DNA of 64,000 bases from Prevotella sp. (GTDB taxonomy: Bacteria; Bacteroidota; Bacteroidia; Bacteroidales; Bacteroidaceae): assembly GCA_016901395.1 (NCBI GenBank), contig JAEAMQ010000026.1:1-64000 (forward strand), written 5' to 3'. Below the pieces are notes generated by a model. It was not told the origin of the DNA and did no database searches. It saw nothing but the letters and a program-made list of their open reading frames with translations. Made by a program: the position numbers and the translations under genes. Shown one piece after another: positions 25,799 through 35,450 of the stretch (its first letter is position 1; every line of letters begins with the position of its first letter).

Positions 25799-26591
25799 CC
25801 ATAGAATGATACGGAGAATGGCCCTCGGCCTTGTCATGATGACAGGCCTGCAGGCATCCGCCCAGACCGACACGATAGTGAAAAACAAGGGCTGGGTGGA
25901 GCGGACAAGCATGTTCGGCCTCGGCCATACCGACATTCTCGACACCTATCTCTCACAGGAAACCTTTGCCGGAACAGAGTTGAGATATGTCTCGCAGATG
26001 CTCAGGCAGAAGGATGGGAGTCCTGTGGTGAGGGAGATGACACACCAGATTTTCGTGTCTTCGACCGGCACACGGGGCAACAACAACTCCCTGCTCTCGG
26101 CGATGTACACGTTCATGCTGGGCTGGTACTACCAACCGACGCTCTCCACGCCCCATCTCCGCGTGGCGTTCGGGGGCTTGGCCGACGGCACACTGGGTGG
26201 AGCCTACAACACCCGAAACTCCAACAACCCTGCCCAGGCACGGCTTTCGCTATCTGTCGACCCTGCCGTCAGGCTGCGATGGAACTTCCATGTCGGTCGG
26301 TTCCCGCTCACCCTGCGCTATGCCGCGGCCATGCCATTGGTGGGACTGGCATTCTCACCCAACTACGGGCAGTCCTATTACGAGATTTTTTCACAGGGAA
26401 ACTACGACCATAACGTGGTCTTCACCTCCCCGTTTATGGCCCCGCAACTTCATCAGATGGTCACTGTCGACTTCCGGTTGTGGCGTCAGACATTCACCGT
26501 GGGGTATCTGGGCGACATCCGGCAGATGCGGGCCAACAACCTGAAATACCACCAATATACCCACGGCATACTCCTCGGATGGAGGTATTGA
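25779..26591 (+). CDS. DUF3316-like secreted beta-barrel-type protein
   Basis: 270 residues. The start at 25779 overlaps parC by 20 bp; an internal ATG (MIRRMALGLVMMTG) gives a cleaner signal peptide, so the true start may be 25806. The mature part has alternating strands (NNSLLSAMYTFMLGWYYQP, LRWNFHVGRFPLTLRYAAAM) and ends FTVGYLGDIRQMR and GILLGWRY, with a terminal aromatic residue as in outer-membrane barrels. This matches my recollection of Bacteroidetes DUF3316 proteins, whose function is unknown. Co-transcribed with parC. Confidence 0.7.
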   Translation: MATMTNSHRMIRRMALGLVMMTGLQASAQTDTIVKNKGWVERTSMFGLGHTDILDTYLSQETFAGTELRYVSQMLRQKDGSPVVREMTHQIFVSSTGTRGNNNSLLSAMYTFMLGWYYQPTLSTPHLRVAFGGLADGTLGGAYNTRNSNNPAQARLSLSVDPAVRLRWNFHVGRFPLTLRYAAAMPLVGLAFSPNYGQSYYEIFSQGNYDHNVVFTSPFMAPQLHQMVTVDFRLWRQTFTVGYLGDIRQMRANNLKYHQYTHGILLGWRY

Positions 26592-26639
26592 GTCTCCTTC
26601 AAGTCTCCAGTAAGCGCTATCCCATTTTGATTTTGCCCC

Positions 26640-27662
26640 ATGAACAAGAAACTTTCCCTTTTTCTGCTCTCACTGTTGCTGCTGACACTCTCCTCGTGTG
26701 TCACCGAAACGGAGTTTGCCGACAATCCGCAGGGTAACTTTGAAGCTTTGTGGAAGATTATGGATGAGCACTATTGTTTTTTTGAAGAGAAAGGAGTTGA
26801 CTGGGATGAGGTGCACAGTCGGTATGCCCAACAAATCGATAACAGCATGACCGAGAGCCAATTGTTGGAAGTGCTCGGTAACATGCTGGCAGAACTGAAG
26901 GACGGCCACGTGAACCTTTACACCTCGTTTGATACCGGAAGGTATTGGGGATTCCATGAAAACTATCCCAGCAATTACAGCGATACGCTCGTCAACCGAT
27001 ACCTTGGAACCGACTATCTCCTCACCAATGGATTCAGATACCGCATCCTCGACGACAATATCGGATACGTGAGTTGTCAGAGTTTCTCCTATGACATCGG
27101 CGCGGGCAATCTCGATAACATTCTACTCTATCTGGCTCCATGCCGCGGTCTGATTATCGACTTGCGCCAAAACACCGGCGGACTCCTCACATCGGCCGAG
27201 GAGTTGGCAGCCCGTTTTACCAATGAGGAGTTGCTCGTAGGCTATATGCAGCACAAAACAGGTAAGGGGCACAGTGATTTTTCGAGTCTCGAACAGCAGA
27301 CCTTGAAACCCGGCAAAGGCCTGAGATGGCAGAAACAAGTGGTGGTCCTGACCAACAGACAGGTATACTCGGCCGCCAATGAATTTGTAAAATACATGAA
27401 ATGTTGCCCACAGGTGACGATTGTGGGCGACCGGACAGGCGGCGGTGCGGGCCTGCCCTTCTCCAGCGAACTGCCCAACGGCTGGAGCGTGAGATTCTCG
27501 GCGTGTCCGATGTACGACCGTGACAAGCAGAGCACAGAGTCAGGCATCGATCCCGACATATCAGCATCGCTCTCAACTTACGATTTTATGATGGGCTTTG
27601 ACACTATCATAGAGCGTGCCCGCGAGTTCCTTGCCACTTCCCTATCCTCCACCGTTCAATAG
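26640..27662 (+). CDS. S41-family peptidase-like lipoprotein
   Basis: 340 residues. Lipobox LSSC with Cys20. Tail-specific-protease fold: N-terminal helical part (FEALWKIMDEHYCFFEEKGV; VLGNMLAELKDGHVNLYTS) and the S41 core with GLIIDLRQNTGGLLTSAEEL, VVVLTNRQVYSAANEFVKYM (nucleophile Ser244) and VTIVGDRTGGGAGLPFSSEL. In bacterial Tsp/CtpA a Lys 25 residues after the Ser completes the dyad; here that position is Gly, so it must use another mechanism (tricorn-like S41 members do) or be inactive. No PDZ domain is obvious. It is probably the third gene of the parC unit (48-bp gap). Confidence 0.85.
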   Translation: MNKKLSLFLLSLLLLTLSSCVTETEFADNPQGNFEALWKIMDEHYCFFEEKGVDWDEVHSRYAQQIDNSMTESQLLEVLGNMLAELKDGHVNLYTSFDTGRYWGFHENYPSNYSDTLVNRYLGTDYLLTNGFRYRILDDNIGYVSCQSFSYDIGAGNLDNILLYLAPCRGLIIDLRQNTGGLLTSAEELAARFTNEELLVGYMQHKTGKGHSDFSSLEQQTLKPGKGLRWQKQVVVLTNRQVYSAANEFVKYMKCCPQVTIVGDRTGGGAGLPFSSELPNGWSVRFSACPMYDRDKQSTESGIDPDISASLSTYDFMMGFDTIIERAREFLATSLSSTVQ

Positions 27663-27737
27663 TATCTTAAACCTCATCCAGTGGTATGGGCCGCCGACAT
27701 GCAGCCTCCTTCCACTCCAAGTAATCCCCCATACACT

Positions 27738-29870
27738 ATGAATCCATTCACCCAACACATTTCCGACAAACTCAATATCCGCGCCGAGCAAGTGGATGCC
27801 ACCCTCGATTTGCTGGAGGCAGGATGCACCATCCCCTTCATTAGCCGTTATCGCAAGGAGGCAACAGGCAATCTCGACGAGGTGCAAGTGGCCGCCATCA
27901 GTGACCTCAACGAGAAACTCAAAGACCTGCAGAAGCGCAAGGACACCATCCTGAAGACCATCGACGAGCAAGGCAAGCTCACCGACGAACTGCGGCAACG
28001 CATCACTGCCAGCTGGAACGCCACCGAGTTGGAGGATATCTACCTGCCCTTCAAGCCCCGTCGACGCACCCGTGCACAGGTGGCAAGAGAACAAGGACTG
28101 GAGCCGCTGGCCGACATCATCATGCAGCAACGGGAGCACAATCCGCAGGCTGTGGCCCAACGGTTTGTAAAAGAGGATGTGAAGGATGTGGAATCGGCCC
28201 TGCGAGGGGCAATGGACATCATCGCAGAGCGCATCAGCGAGAGCGAAGGCTCGCGCCAAAGCGTACGCAGCGTGTTCCGACGCGATGCCACCATTGCCTC
28301 GCGTGTAGTGCCAAAGATGAAGGATGAAGACGCGGCGCAGAAATATTCCGACTATTTCTTCTTCAGCGAGGAACTGCGACGCTGCTCCTCCCACCGTTTG
28401 CTGGCCATGCGAAGGGGTGAGGCCGAGGGCATCCTGAGGGTGACGATTTCGGCCGACGACGAAGCATGCGTGGAGCGACTGAAACGGCATTATGTGCATG
28501 GATACGGCCCATGCCAGACCCTCATGGGCGAGGCCGTGGACGATGCGTATAAGCGTCTCCTCTGCCCCTCTATCGAAAACGAGTTTGCCGCCATGAGCAA
28601 AGAGAAGGCAGACGACGAGGCTATCAAGGTGTTTAAGGAGAATTTGAGGCAACTTTTGCTCGCCGCCCCACTCGGACAGAAGCGTGTGATGGGTGTCGAC
28701 CCGGGCATTCGGACGGGTTGCAAGGTGGTGGTGCTCGATGCTCAGGGTAATCTTCTCCACCACGATGTGGTCTTCGCTGTGGGCCATCTGGCCGAAAACC
28801 CGAAGCCGGGAAGCAAGACTCCGTTGCAACGCTTTGAGGAATTGGCCAGGCGTTTCAACATCGAGGCTATCGCAGTGGGTAACGGAACGGGATCGCGCGA
28901 GACCTCCGACATCCTCCGACAGATAGCCGACGTGCCGACCTACGTGGTCAGCGAGGATGGCGCAAGCATCTACTCGGCCTCCGAAGTAGCCCGTGAAGAG
29001 TTCCCGGATGAGGATGTAACGGTGCGCGGAGCGGTGAGTATCGGTCGCCGGTTGATGGATCCGCTGGCAGAATTGGTGAAGATCGACCCGAAGAATATCG
29101 GTGTGGGACAATATCAGCACGACGTAGACCAAAGCAAGCTGAAGCACAGTCTCGACCAAACGGTGGAGTTATGCGTCAACTCGGTGGGTGTGAACCTCAA
29201 CACAGCGAGCAAAAACCTGCTCACCTATGTGAGCGGACTCGGCCCTGCATTGGCCCAGAACATTGTAGATTATCGTCGGGAAAACGGTGCCTTCACGTCC
29301 CGCGCCCAACTCAAGAAAGTGCCTCGGCTCGGTCCTTCGGCCTTCCTTCAGTGTGCCGGCTTCCTCCGAATACCCGATGCCAAGAACCCCTTGGACGGCA
29401 GTGCGGTGCATCCCGAGAGCTACACGATTGTGGAACGTATGGCCGACGACTGCGGATGCAAGGTGGCCGACCTGATGAAAGACCCGGAACAGCGCAAGAA
29501 AATCGACATCAACCGCTATGTCACCGCTGAGGTGGGACTGCCCACCCTGCACGACATCATGGGCGAATTAGAGAAGCCCGGACGTGATCCGCGCGAACAG
29601 ATAGAGACTTTTGAGTTCGACCCACGGGTGAAAACGCCCGAAGATCTCGTGCCCGGCATGGAGCTTCCCGGCATTGTGACCAACATCACCAACTTCGGCG
29701 CATTCGTCGATATCGGCGTGCATCAGGACGGACTGGTACACATTTCCCAGCTGGCCAACCGCTTCGTCAAAGACCCCAACGACGTGGTGAAGCTCCATCA
29801 GCATGTCCGCGTGAAGGTCATCGAGGTCGACCGTCGTCGCCATCGCATCTCCTTGACCATGAAATTCTAA
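27738..29870 (+). CDS. tex: Tex-family RNA-binding transcription accessory protein
   Basis: 710 residues from ATG 27738 (MNPFTQHISDKLNIR). Upstream in-frame starts lack the family alignment. Domain order: N-terminal helical region with CTIPFISRYRKEATGNLDEV, the YqgF/RNase H-like domain (GVDPGIRTGCKVVVLD; AVGNGTGSRET), helix-hairpin-helix repeats (SVGVNLNTASKNLLTYVSGL, then LKKVPRLGPSAFLQCAGFL), and a C-terminal S1 RNA-binding domain (PGIVTNITNFGAFVDIGVHQ to the end). Conserved nucleic-acid binding protein; influences transcription and stress tolerance in other bacteria. Length is typical. Confidence 0.95.
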   Translation: MNPFTQHISDKLNIRAEQVDATLDLLEAGCTIPFISRYRKEATGNLDEVQVAAISDLNEKLKDLQKRKDTILKTIDEQGKLTDELRQRITASWNATELEDIYLPFKPRRRTRAQVAREQGLEPLADIIMQQREHNPQAVAQRFVKEDVKDVESALRGAMDIIAERISESEGSRQSVRSVFRRDATIASRVVPKMKDEDAAQKYSDYFFFSEELRRCSSHRLLAMRRGEAEGILRVTISADDEACVERLKRHYVHGYGPCQTLMGEAVDDAYKRLLCPSIENEFAAMSKEKADDEAIKVFKENLRQLLLAAPLGQKRVMGVDPGIRTGCKVVVLDAQGNLLHHDVVFAVGHLAENPKPGSKTPLQRFEELARRFNIEAIAVGNGTGSRETSDILRQIADVPTYVVSEDGASIYSASEVAREEFPDEDVTVRGAVSIGRRLMDPLAELVKIDPKNIGVGQYQHDVDQSKLKHSLDQTVELCVNSVGVNLNTASKNLLTYVSGLGPALAQNIVDYRRENGAFTSRAQLKKVPRLGPSAFLQCAGFLRIPDAKNPLDGSAVHPESYTIVERMADDCGCKVADLMKDPEQRKKIDINRYVTAEVGLPTLHDIMGELEKPGRDPREQIETFEFDPRVKTPEDLVPGMELPGIVTNITNFGAFVDIGVHQDGLVHISQLANRFVKDPNDVVKLHQHVRVKVIEVDRRRHRISLTMKF

Positions 29871-29913
29871 TAAGTTTTCATCCATTTCTGCGCCCCATTT
29901 CAATTTTATTGCG

Positions 29914-29921
29914 TATCTTTG
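29914..29921 (+). promoter_or_regulatory. -7 box upstream of tRNA-Leu
   Basis: TATCTTTG followed by C, ending 10 bp before the tRNA gene. No strong -33 TTTG is visible. Confidence 0.6.
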
Positions 29922-29931
29922 CACCCCAGAT

Positions 29932-30013
29932 GCGCCTGTGGCGGAATTGGTAGACGCGCTAGACTTAGGATCTAGTTGCCTACGCAGTGCAGGTTCGAGT
30001 CCTGTCAGGCGCA
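29932..30013 (+). tRNA. tRNA-Leu (anticodon UAG)
   Basis: Acceptor stem GCGCCTG / CAGGCGC (29932-29938 with 30006-30012) and discriminator A. The D arm has GGAATTGGTAGAC. The anticodon stem-loop is CTAGA-CTTAGGA-TCTAG, giving anticodon TAG, which reads CUA leucine codons. A class II variable arm (TTGCCTACGCAGTG) is present. T arm GCAGG-TTCGAGT-CCTGT. CCA is not encoded directly after the discriminator (the sequence reads ACCCCA). Confidence 0.95.
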
Positions 30014-30025
30014 CCCCATAACGAG

Positions 30026-30074
30026 ATATAACTCATGTTCTACAAACAAGAAAAGAGTTGTATTTCGTTTTTTT
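30026..30074 (+). terminator. Terminator after tRNA-Leu
   Basis: Stem ATATAACTC / GAGTTGTAT (one wobble) with a 20-nt loop, then TTCGTTTTTTT. Confidence 0.65.
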
Positions 30075-30273
30075 ATTGTGGACAACAAGATGAAAGGTAT
30101 ATCCTTTTCCACCCTATTATAAACAGAAAGAGACGGTTTACCCACGCTGATTATTAGTACAATATATAATACAAATAGACAAGACTTTCCTCTGTTATTT
30201 CCATTTTTTATTGACTAAAAACATTTTACAAAGTAGAATCATCATATTCTCCATCTTTCTTTGAGATTTGGTC

Positions 30274-30305
30274 ATTGTAGTATTTAGAGTTTATCACTAA
30301 CTTTG
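30274..30305 (+). promoter_or_regulatory. Promoter of the GH35-GH2 operon
   Basis: -33 ATTG (30274-30277), 20-bp spacer, -7 TAACTTTG (30298-30305). The ATG at 30334 lies 28 bp downstream. DNA from 30075 to 30273 is AT-rich without other features. Confidence 0.7.
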
Positions 30306-30333
30306 CAATATCGACAAACTATGACATTTGACA

Positions 30334-32469
30334 ATGAAAAAGTTACTCTTATCAGTCGCCTTACTGACCTTTTTTCCGTTCTCATCGCTCCATTCGTGGG
30401 CGCAGCAACCCGCAGTGAGTTGGGACTCGCGTAGCCTGTTGATGGACGGGCGTCGCGTAGTGCCCGTGATGGGCGAGATACACTATAGCCGCATCCCTGC
30501 CGACGAATGGCCGGCGGAGGTGCGTAAGATGAAAGAGGGTGGTGTCACGATGATTGCCACCTACGTGTTTTGGAACCATGTAGAGGAAATCGAAGGGCAG
30601 TTCGACTGGAGCGGACAGCGCAATCTACGCCGTTTTCTGGAGGTGTGCAAGGCCGAACAGCTGCCTGTGGTGCTGCGCCTCGGCCCGTTTTGCCACGGCG
30701 AAGTGCGCAACGGGGGCGTGCCCGACTGGGCTGTCGACCTCTCGCGACGCAAGGACGATGGCACCGCGCCCATGAAGATGCGGTCGACCGACGCCCATTG
30801 GCTCGACCTCTGCGCCAAGCTTTACAGACAGATTTTCACCCAGGTGCAAGGCCTGCAGTGGAAAGACGGCGGCCCCGTGGTGGCTGCCCAGTTTGACAAC
30901 GAATACCGTGGGGCGGGCGATTACCTCATGGCCCTGAAGCGCATAGCCCTCGGAGTGGGGTTCGACCTGCCGTTTTACACCCGCACGGGATGGCCCGAGT
31001 TGAGCAAGCCTGTGCCTTTCGGCGAGATGATACCGCTCTATGGCGACTATGCCGACGGCTTCTGGGAACGCAGCATCAAGCCCGCTGCCGGCAACTATTG
31101 GAAGGCGTTTTTCTTCAAACCCAACCGTGACAACAAGAGCATCGGCACCGATATCATCAACTATTCGGCCGATGCCCCCAACTCAGCAACCCACAACCCC
31201 ACCTCCCCACAATCCCACCAACCCACCACATACCCCTTCTTCACCTGCGAGTTGGGCGGCGGCATGGCCACGGCCTACCACCGTCGGCCCTACATGTATG
31301 CCGACGACGCGCTGGCTATGGCCGTGGTGAAACTCGGGTCGGGCAGTAATCTGCTGGGGTATTATATGTATCACGGGGGCACCAACCCCGAGGGCAAAGT
31401 CACAACGCTCAATGAAAACCAGCGCACGCCGGCCACCAACCACAACGACCTGCCCGTGAAGACCTACGATTTTCAGGCTCCGCTGGGTGAGTTTGGGCAG
31501 CGACATGAGGTGTATTACCGTCTGCGACCGCTGCATCTCATGATGCACGACTTCGGCGAAATGCTTGCCCCGATGGATGCCCACTATCCCGACGCCTACC
31601 GGGGTGGGGCCGAGGGTGGTGCGCCCCTGCGACAGGGCGACGACCTCGGCTTGCGATGGAGCTACCGTTCGGCGGGCAATGGCGCTGCGGATGCGGGCTT
31701 CATCTTCTTCAACAACTACGAGCGACTGCAGTCGTTGTCGGCCAAAAGGGATGTGGCTTTCACCACCGGCGGGGTGACATTGCCCCCGATGACCATCCCC
31801 GCTGGGGCTATAGGCGTGTTGCCTGTCAATGTGGAGGGCATGCAATATGCCACGGCCCAATTAGTGGCGCGGCGCGACGGCAAGGTATATCTCATGCAGA
31901 TCGACGGCATTCCGGTGAACATCCGTTTGCAGAATGGGAAGACACTGCGCCGCGTAAAACCCCGTGGCACCGACCGTGCCGTGTATCGCAACCTCTATTT
32001 GCTGACCCGACAGCAGGCCGAGCACCTGTTTTTGCCAGTTGAAAACGAGGCCGAAGCGCAGTCCATTGCATTCACCAAGGTGAAGGAAGCGGGTGCGCTC
32101 CGCACCATCGGAATGGGTGCGCAGAAGGTGGCGGAGTCGCCCACCGACGACGATTTCCGTGAGGCCGCCGTGTATAAGATACAAGTGGACACCCTGCGCA
32201 AGGCCTTGTTGGATATTGATTATCAGGGCGATTGCGCACGACTCTATGCCAACGGCCGACTCGTGGACGACAATTTCTACGACGGTCACCATTTCATGTA
32301 TGGACTGTGGCGATTGCCTCAGGAGGTCACGGAACTGGAGTTGCGCATCCTGCCCATGCAAAAAGACGCGCCCATCTATTTCCCCCGAGAGGCCGACACC
32401 ACGCCCGGAGAGCGGGTGGTGAGCGTCAAGGTCGTCCCAAAACCATCTGATGGCGGGGATATGAGATAA
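30334..32469 (+). CDS. Glycoside hydrolase family 35 beta-galactosidase
   Basis: 711 residues from ATG 30334; the TTG six bases earlier is not preferred. Signal peptide 1-23 (ends SWAQ). GH35 barrel start VVPVMGEIHYSRIPADEW, acid/base Glu190 in QFDNEYRG and nucleophile Glu306 in FTCELGGGM, followed by YYMYHGGTNPEG. The C-terminal beta domains carry jelly-roll-like segments (VDTLRKALLDIDYQGDCARL). Releases terminal beta-galactose from glycans, probably in the periplasm or at the surface. A Pro/Thr/Ser/His-rich loop (NPTSPQSHQPTTYPF, before the nucleophile) is unusual. The GH2 gene starts 19 bp later. Confidence 0.9.
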   Translation: MKKLLLSVALLTFFPFSSLHSWAQQPAVSWDSRSLLMDGRRVVPVMGEIHYSRIPADEWPAEVRKMKEGGVTMIATYVFWNHVEEIEGQFDWSGQRNLRRFLEVCKAEQLPVVLRLGPFCHGEVRNGGVPDWAVDLSRRKDDGTAPMKMRSTDAHWLDLCAKLYRQIFTQVQGLQWKDGGPVVAAQFDNEYRGAGDYLMALKRIALGVGFDLPFYTRTGWPELSKPVPFGEMIPLYGDYADGFWERSIKPAAGNYWKAFFFKPNRDNKSIGTDIINYSADAPNSATHNPTSPQSHQPTTYPFFTCELGGGMATAYHRRPYMYADDALAMAVVKLGSGSNLLGYYMYHGGTNPEGKVTTLNENQRTPATNHNDLPVKTYDFQAPLGEFGQRHEVYYRLRPLHLMMHDFGEMLAPMDAHYPDAYRGGAEGGAPLRQGDDLGLRWSYRSAGNGAADAGFIFFNNYERLQSLSAKRDVAFTTGGVTLPPMTIPAGAIGVLPVNVEGMQYATAQLVARRDGKVYLMQIDGIPVNIRLQNGKTLRRVKPRGTDRAVYRNLYLLTRQQAEHLFLPVENEAEAQSIAFTKVKEAGALRTIGMGAQKVAESPTDDDFREAAVYKIQVDTLRKALLDIDYQGDCARLYANGRLVDDNFYDGHHFMYGLWRLPQEVTELELRILPMQKDAPIYFPREADTTPGERVVSVKVVPKPSDGGDMR

Positions 32470-32488
32470 TCGTAAATGATAGAAGAAT

Positions 32489-35350
32489 ATGAAGAATAAG
32501 AGATATTTCAGTTGTTTCATCCTGGGTCTGGTTTGTCTTGCCAGCCCGTTGAGTCTGTTTTCCCAGAGCCATATCGACCTCGCCGGACAGTGGCAGTCGT
32601 CGATGGGCGAGGTGACGCTGCCCGGATCGCTCCTCACCAACAACAAGGGCAACGAGCTGAGCGTGGACACCCGATGGACGGGAAGCCTCTACGACTCCTC
32701 CTTTTATTATAATCCCTACATGGCCCGATACCGTGAGGCGGGGCATATGAAGTTCCCGTTTTTCCTCACTCCCAACCGCCATTTCGTGGGAACAGTGACC
32801 TATGAGCGGCGGGGTGTGGTGCCACGGGAGTGGAAAAAGCAGCGTGTGGAATTGTTTTTGGAGCGTCCTCACATCGAGACCACGGTCTTGGTCAATGGCC
32901 GTGAGGTAGGCCATCAGATGAGTCTCAACACCCCGCACGTCTACGATTTGACCTCAATGGTGAGGCCGGGAGAGGAGAATTCGATTGCCATCCGAGTGTA
33001 TAATGGCATCGAGAATGTGTGTGTGGGGCAGGATTCGCATAGCGTGACCGACCAGACGCAGGGCAACTGGAACGGCATTGCGGGCCGCATCGAACTGCGG
33101 GCTCGTGGCCGTCAGCCCATCGGCACACTGCAGGTCTATCCCGATGTCAGCCGTCAGGAGATACGGGTGGTGGTGAGCGGTGCGCCCAGAAAGTTGGGAT
33201 TTCTGCTCAACGACAGTCCCGTGAAGTCGACAAAGGTCAACGATTCCACCTTCGTACTGCCCATTACAAAGGCCCGTCTGTGGTCGGAGTTCGACCCATA
33301 CGTCTATCGTCTCACCGCCGTTTCTAAGGACGACCGCCGCGAGACGACCTTCGGCATGCGCGAAATCAGCATCCGCGGCCGACAGTTTTACCTCAACGGA
33401 CACCCCATCTGGATACGTGGCACGGTGGAAAACTGTACGTTTCCACTCACGGGTTATCCCCCGACCGACGTGGGATCGTGGGAGACGATCTTCCGGAAAT
33501 GCAAGGAATATGGGCTGAACATGATGCGTTTTCACAGCTATTGCCCTCCCGAGGCTGCGTTTACAGCTGCCGACCGCATCGGCTTCTACCTGCAACCCGA
33601 AGGCCCCAGCTGGCCAAACCACGGCGTAAAACTGGGTCGTGGCATGAAGATTGACACCTATCTCATGGACGAGACGCGCCGGATGGTCGAGGCCTACGGC
33701 AATCATCCGTCGTTCGTGATGATGGCGGCGGGCAACGAACCGGCCGGCGACTGGGTGGCTTGGTGCAACCGTTGGGTGGACTATTGGAAGCAAACCGACT
33801 CCCGAAGGGTCTACTGCGGGGCATCGGTCGGTGGCGGATGGGCCTGGGATAGCCACAGCGAGTACCACGTGAAGGGTGCCGCCAGAGGCCTGAACTGGGA
33901 CCGGAAGATGCCGCAAAGCACCGATGACTATTACAGTTCCATCGTGATGCCCAACAATTTCAAGCCCACCGACAGCGAGAAGGAGAACAATACGCCCTAT
34001 CTCAGCCATGAGCAGGGACAGTGGTGCGTGTTTCCCGACCTCAAGGAACGGTCGCAATACACGGGTGTTTACAAGGCTTACAACTTCGATATCTTTGCCG
34101 ATTTGTTGCGCGACAACGGCATGGAGACGCAGGCAGAAAAGTTCCTCCACGCCAGCGGAAAGCTTCAGACGCTGGCTTATAAATACGAGATGGAACGCAA
34201 TTTCCGCACCCGCGACTATGCCGGTTTCCAGTTGTTGTCGCTCAATGACTACAGCGGACAGGGCACAGCTCTGGTTGGTCCGCTCAACGTTTTTTGGCGG
34301 GAGAAGGGCTATGTCAATGGCGACGAGTGGCGGGAGTTCTGTTCCGAGGTCGTGTCACTGGCCCGATTTCCCAAGTTTGTCTATACCAACGACGAAACAT
34401 TGGAGGTTCCTGTGGAACTTTACAATGCTTCGGGGCGACGGCTGGAGCACGCGCGCGCCACCTATTTCATCCACGACGGCGAGCGGAATGAGTACACCCA
34501 CGGGTTGCTTTCGCACGGCGACATCCCTCTGGGTAAGAACAACGAGATAGGCACAGCGACATTCCCTCTCGGACAATTCAGTGCTCCCGTGAAGCTACAG
34601 TTTACGGTTGTGGTTGCCGAAGAGCCTTCCGACCCATCGCATCTCGTGGGAACGGCCCGCACATCGTGGCGCAACACGTGGGAGTTTTGGGTTTATCCCA
34701 AGACGCTGGAGACTGCCACGGCCGATAAGAAAGGTCTTGTCGGCGACCTACTCGTGACCGACACGCTCGACGCCAAGGCCCTCGGCGTATTACAACGAGG
34801 TGGAAAGGTGCTCATCACCGCAGCCGGAAAGGTGCGCTATGGCAATGATGTGAAACAGAATTTCCTGCCCGTTTTCTGGAACACGAGTTGGTTTAAGATG
34901 CGCCCTCCGCACACCACGGGAGCCACCATCGATACCCGTCATCCGCTGTTCCGGGAGTTCCCCACCGACGATTGGGGCAACCTGAACTGGTGGGAACTGC
35001 TCAATCGTGCCCAGGTGATGAACCTTTCGCAGTTGCCAAAAGACTATCAACCGTGCATCCAACCTATCGATACGTGGCACGTGAGCCGCAAGTTGGGCAT
35101 GCTGATTGAGGCCAATGTGCTCAAGGGAAAGCTGTTGATGACCACAATGGACATCACCAACAACCTCGACCGAAGGGTTGTTGCCCGACAGATGCGCAAG
35201 GCAATTCTCGACTATATGGCTTCCGACGATTTCCGGCCAAGCATCACCCTCGCGCCCGAAACTATCTCCAACTTCTTTGAAAACGAAGCCCCGGCGGTGA
35301 ATATGTTTACTAAGGACAGTCCCGACGAGCTGAAACCGAAAATCAAATAG
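32489..35350 (+). CDS. Glycoside hydrolase family 2 enzyme
   Basis: 953 residues. Signal peptide 1-25 (ends LFSQ). Domain order: N-terminal sugar-binding beta-sandwich (PHIETTVLVNGREVGHQ), immunoglobulin-like domain, then a TIM barrel starting FYLNGHPIWIRGTVENCTFP. Acid/base Glu417 in AAGNEPAGDW; likely nucleophile Glu508 in SHEQGQW. The C-terminal ~350 residues are additional beta domains of unknown role. Within GH2 the specificity (beta-galactosidase, glucuronidase, mannosidase or arabinofuranosidase) cannot be fixed; the paired GH35 and nearby GH29 suggest a galactose- and fucose-bearing glycan. In one transcript with GH35. Confidence 0.85.
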   Translation: MKNKRYFSCFILGLVCLASPLSLFSQSHIDLAGQWQSSMGEVTLPGSLLTNNKGNELSVDTRWTGSLYDSSFYYNPYMARYREAGHMKFPFFLTPNRHFVGTVTYERRGVVPREWKKQRVELFLERPHIETTVLVNGREVGHQMSLNTPHVYDLTSMVRPGEENSIAIRVYNGIENVCVGQDSHSVTDQTQGNWNGIAGRIELRARGRQPIGTLQVYPDVSRQEIRVVVSGAPRKLGFLLNDSPVKSTKVNDSTFVLPITKARLWSEFDPYVYRLTAVSKDDRRETTFGMREISIRGRQFYLNGHPIWIRGTVENCTFPLTGYPPTDVGSWETIFRKCKEYGLNMMRFHSYCPPEAAFTAADRIGFYLQPEGPSWPNHGVKLGRGMKIDTYLMDETRRMVEAYGNHPSFVMMAAGNEPAGDWVAWCNRWVDYWKQTDSRRVYCGASVGGGWAWDSHSEYHVKGAARGLNWDRKMPQSTDDYYSSIVMPNNFKPTDSEKENNTPYLSHEQGQWCVFPDLKERSQYTGVYKAYNFDIFADLLRDNGMETQAEKFLHASGKLQTLAYKYEMERNFRTRDYAGFQLLSLNDYSGQGTALVGPLNVFWREKGYVNGDEWREFCSEVVSLARFPKFVYTNDETLEVPVELYNASGRRLEHARATYFIHDGERNEYTHGLLSHGDIPLGKNNEIGTATFPLGQFSAPVKLQFTVVVAEEPSDPSHLVGTARTSWRNTWEFWVYPKTLETATADKKGLVGDLLVTDTLDAKALGVLQRGGKVLITAAGKVRYGNDVKQNFLPVFWNTSWFKMRPPHTTGATIDTRHPLFREFPTDDWGNLNWWELLNRAQVMNLSQLPKDYQPCIQPIDTWHVSRKLGMLIEANVLKGKLLMTTMDITNNLDRRVVARQMRKAILDYMASDDFRPSITLAPETISNFFENEAPAVNMFTKDSPDELKPKIK

Positions 35351-35392
35351 GCCGAAAGGCGACGGCTACAGAGCCGCATAGACACGAAAACA

Positions 35393-35423
35393 CCCTATTG
35401 TCCGCACGACAATAGGGCGTCTT
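35393..35423. terminator. Terminator between the GH2 gene and the convergent DUF4112 gene
   Basis: Perfect 10-bp stem CCCTATTGTC / GACAATAGGG (35393-35402, 35408-35417) with a 5-nt loop; CGTCTTTG follows on the plus strand and TGTTTTC on the minus strand. Probably works in both directions. Confidence 0.75.
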
Positions 35424-35450
35424 TGTGGTTGTCTAAACCTTGAAAAGGTG

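Noticed and set aside
27642-29159. A 505-codon frame antisense to tex
   Set aside because: tex is certain; the antisense protein is composition-biased without motifs.
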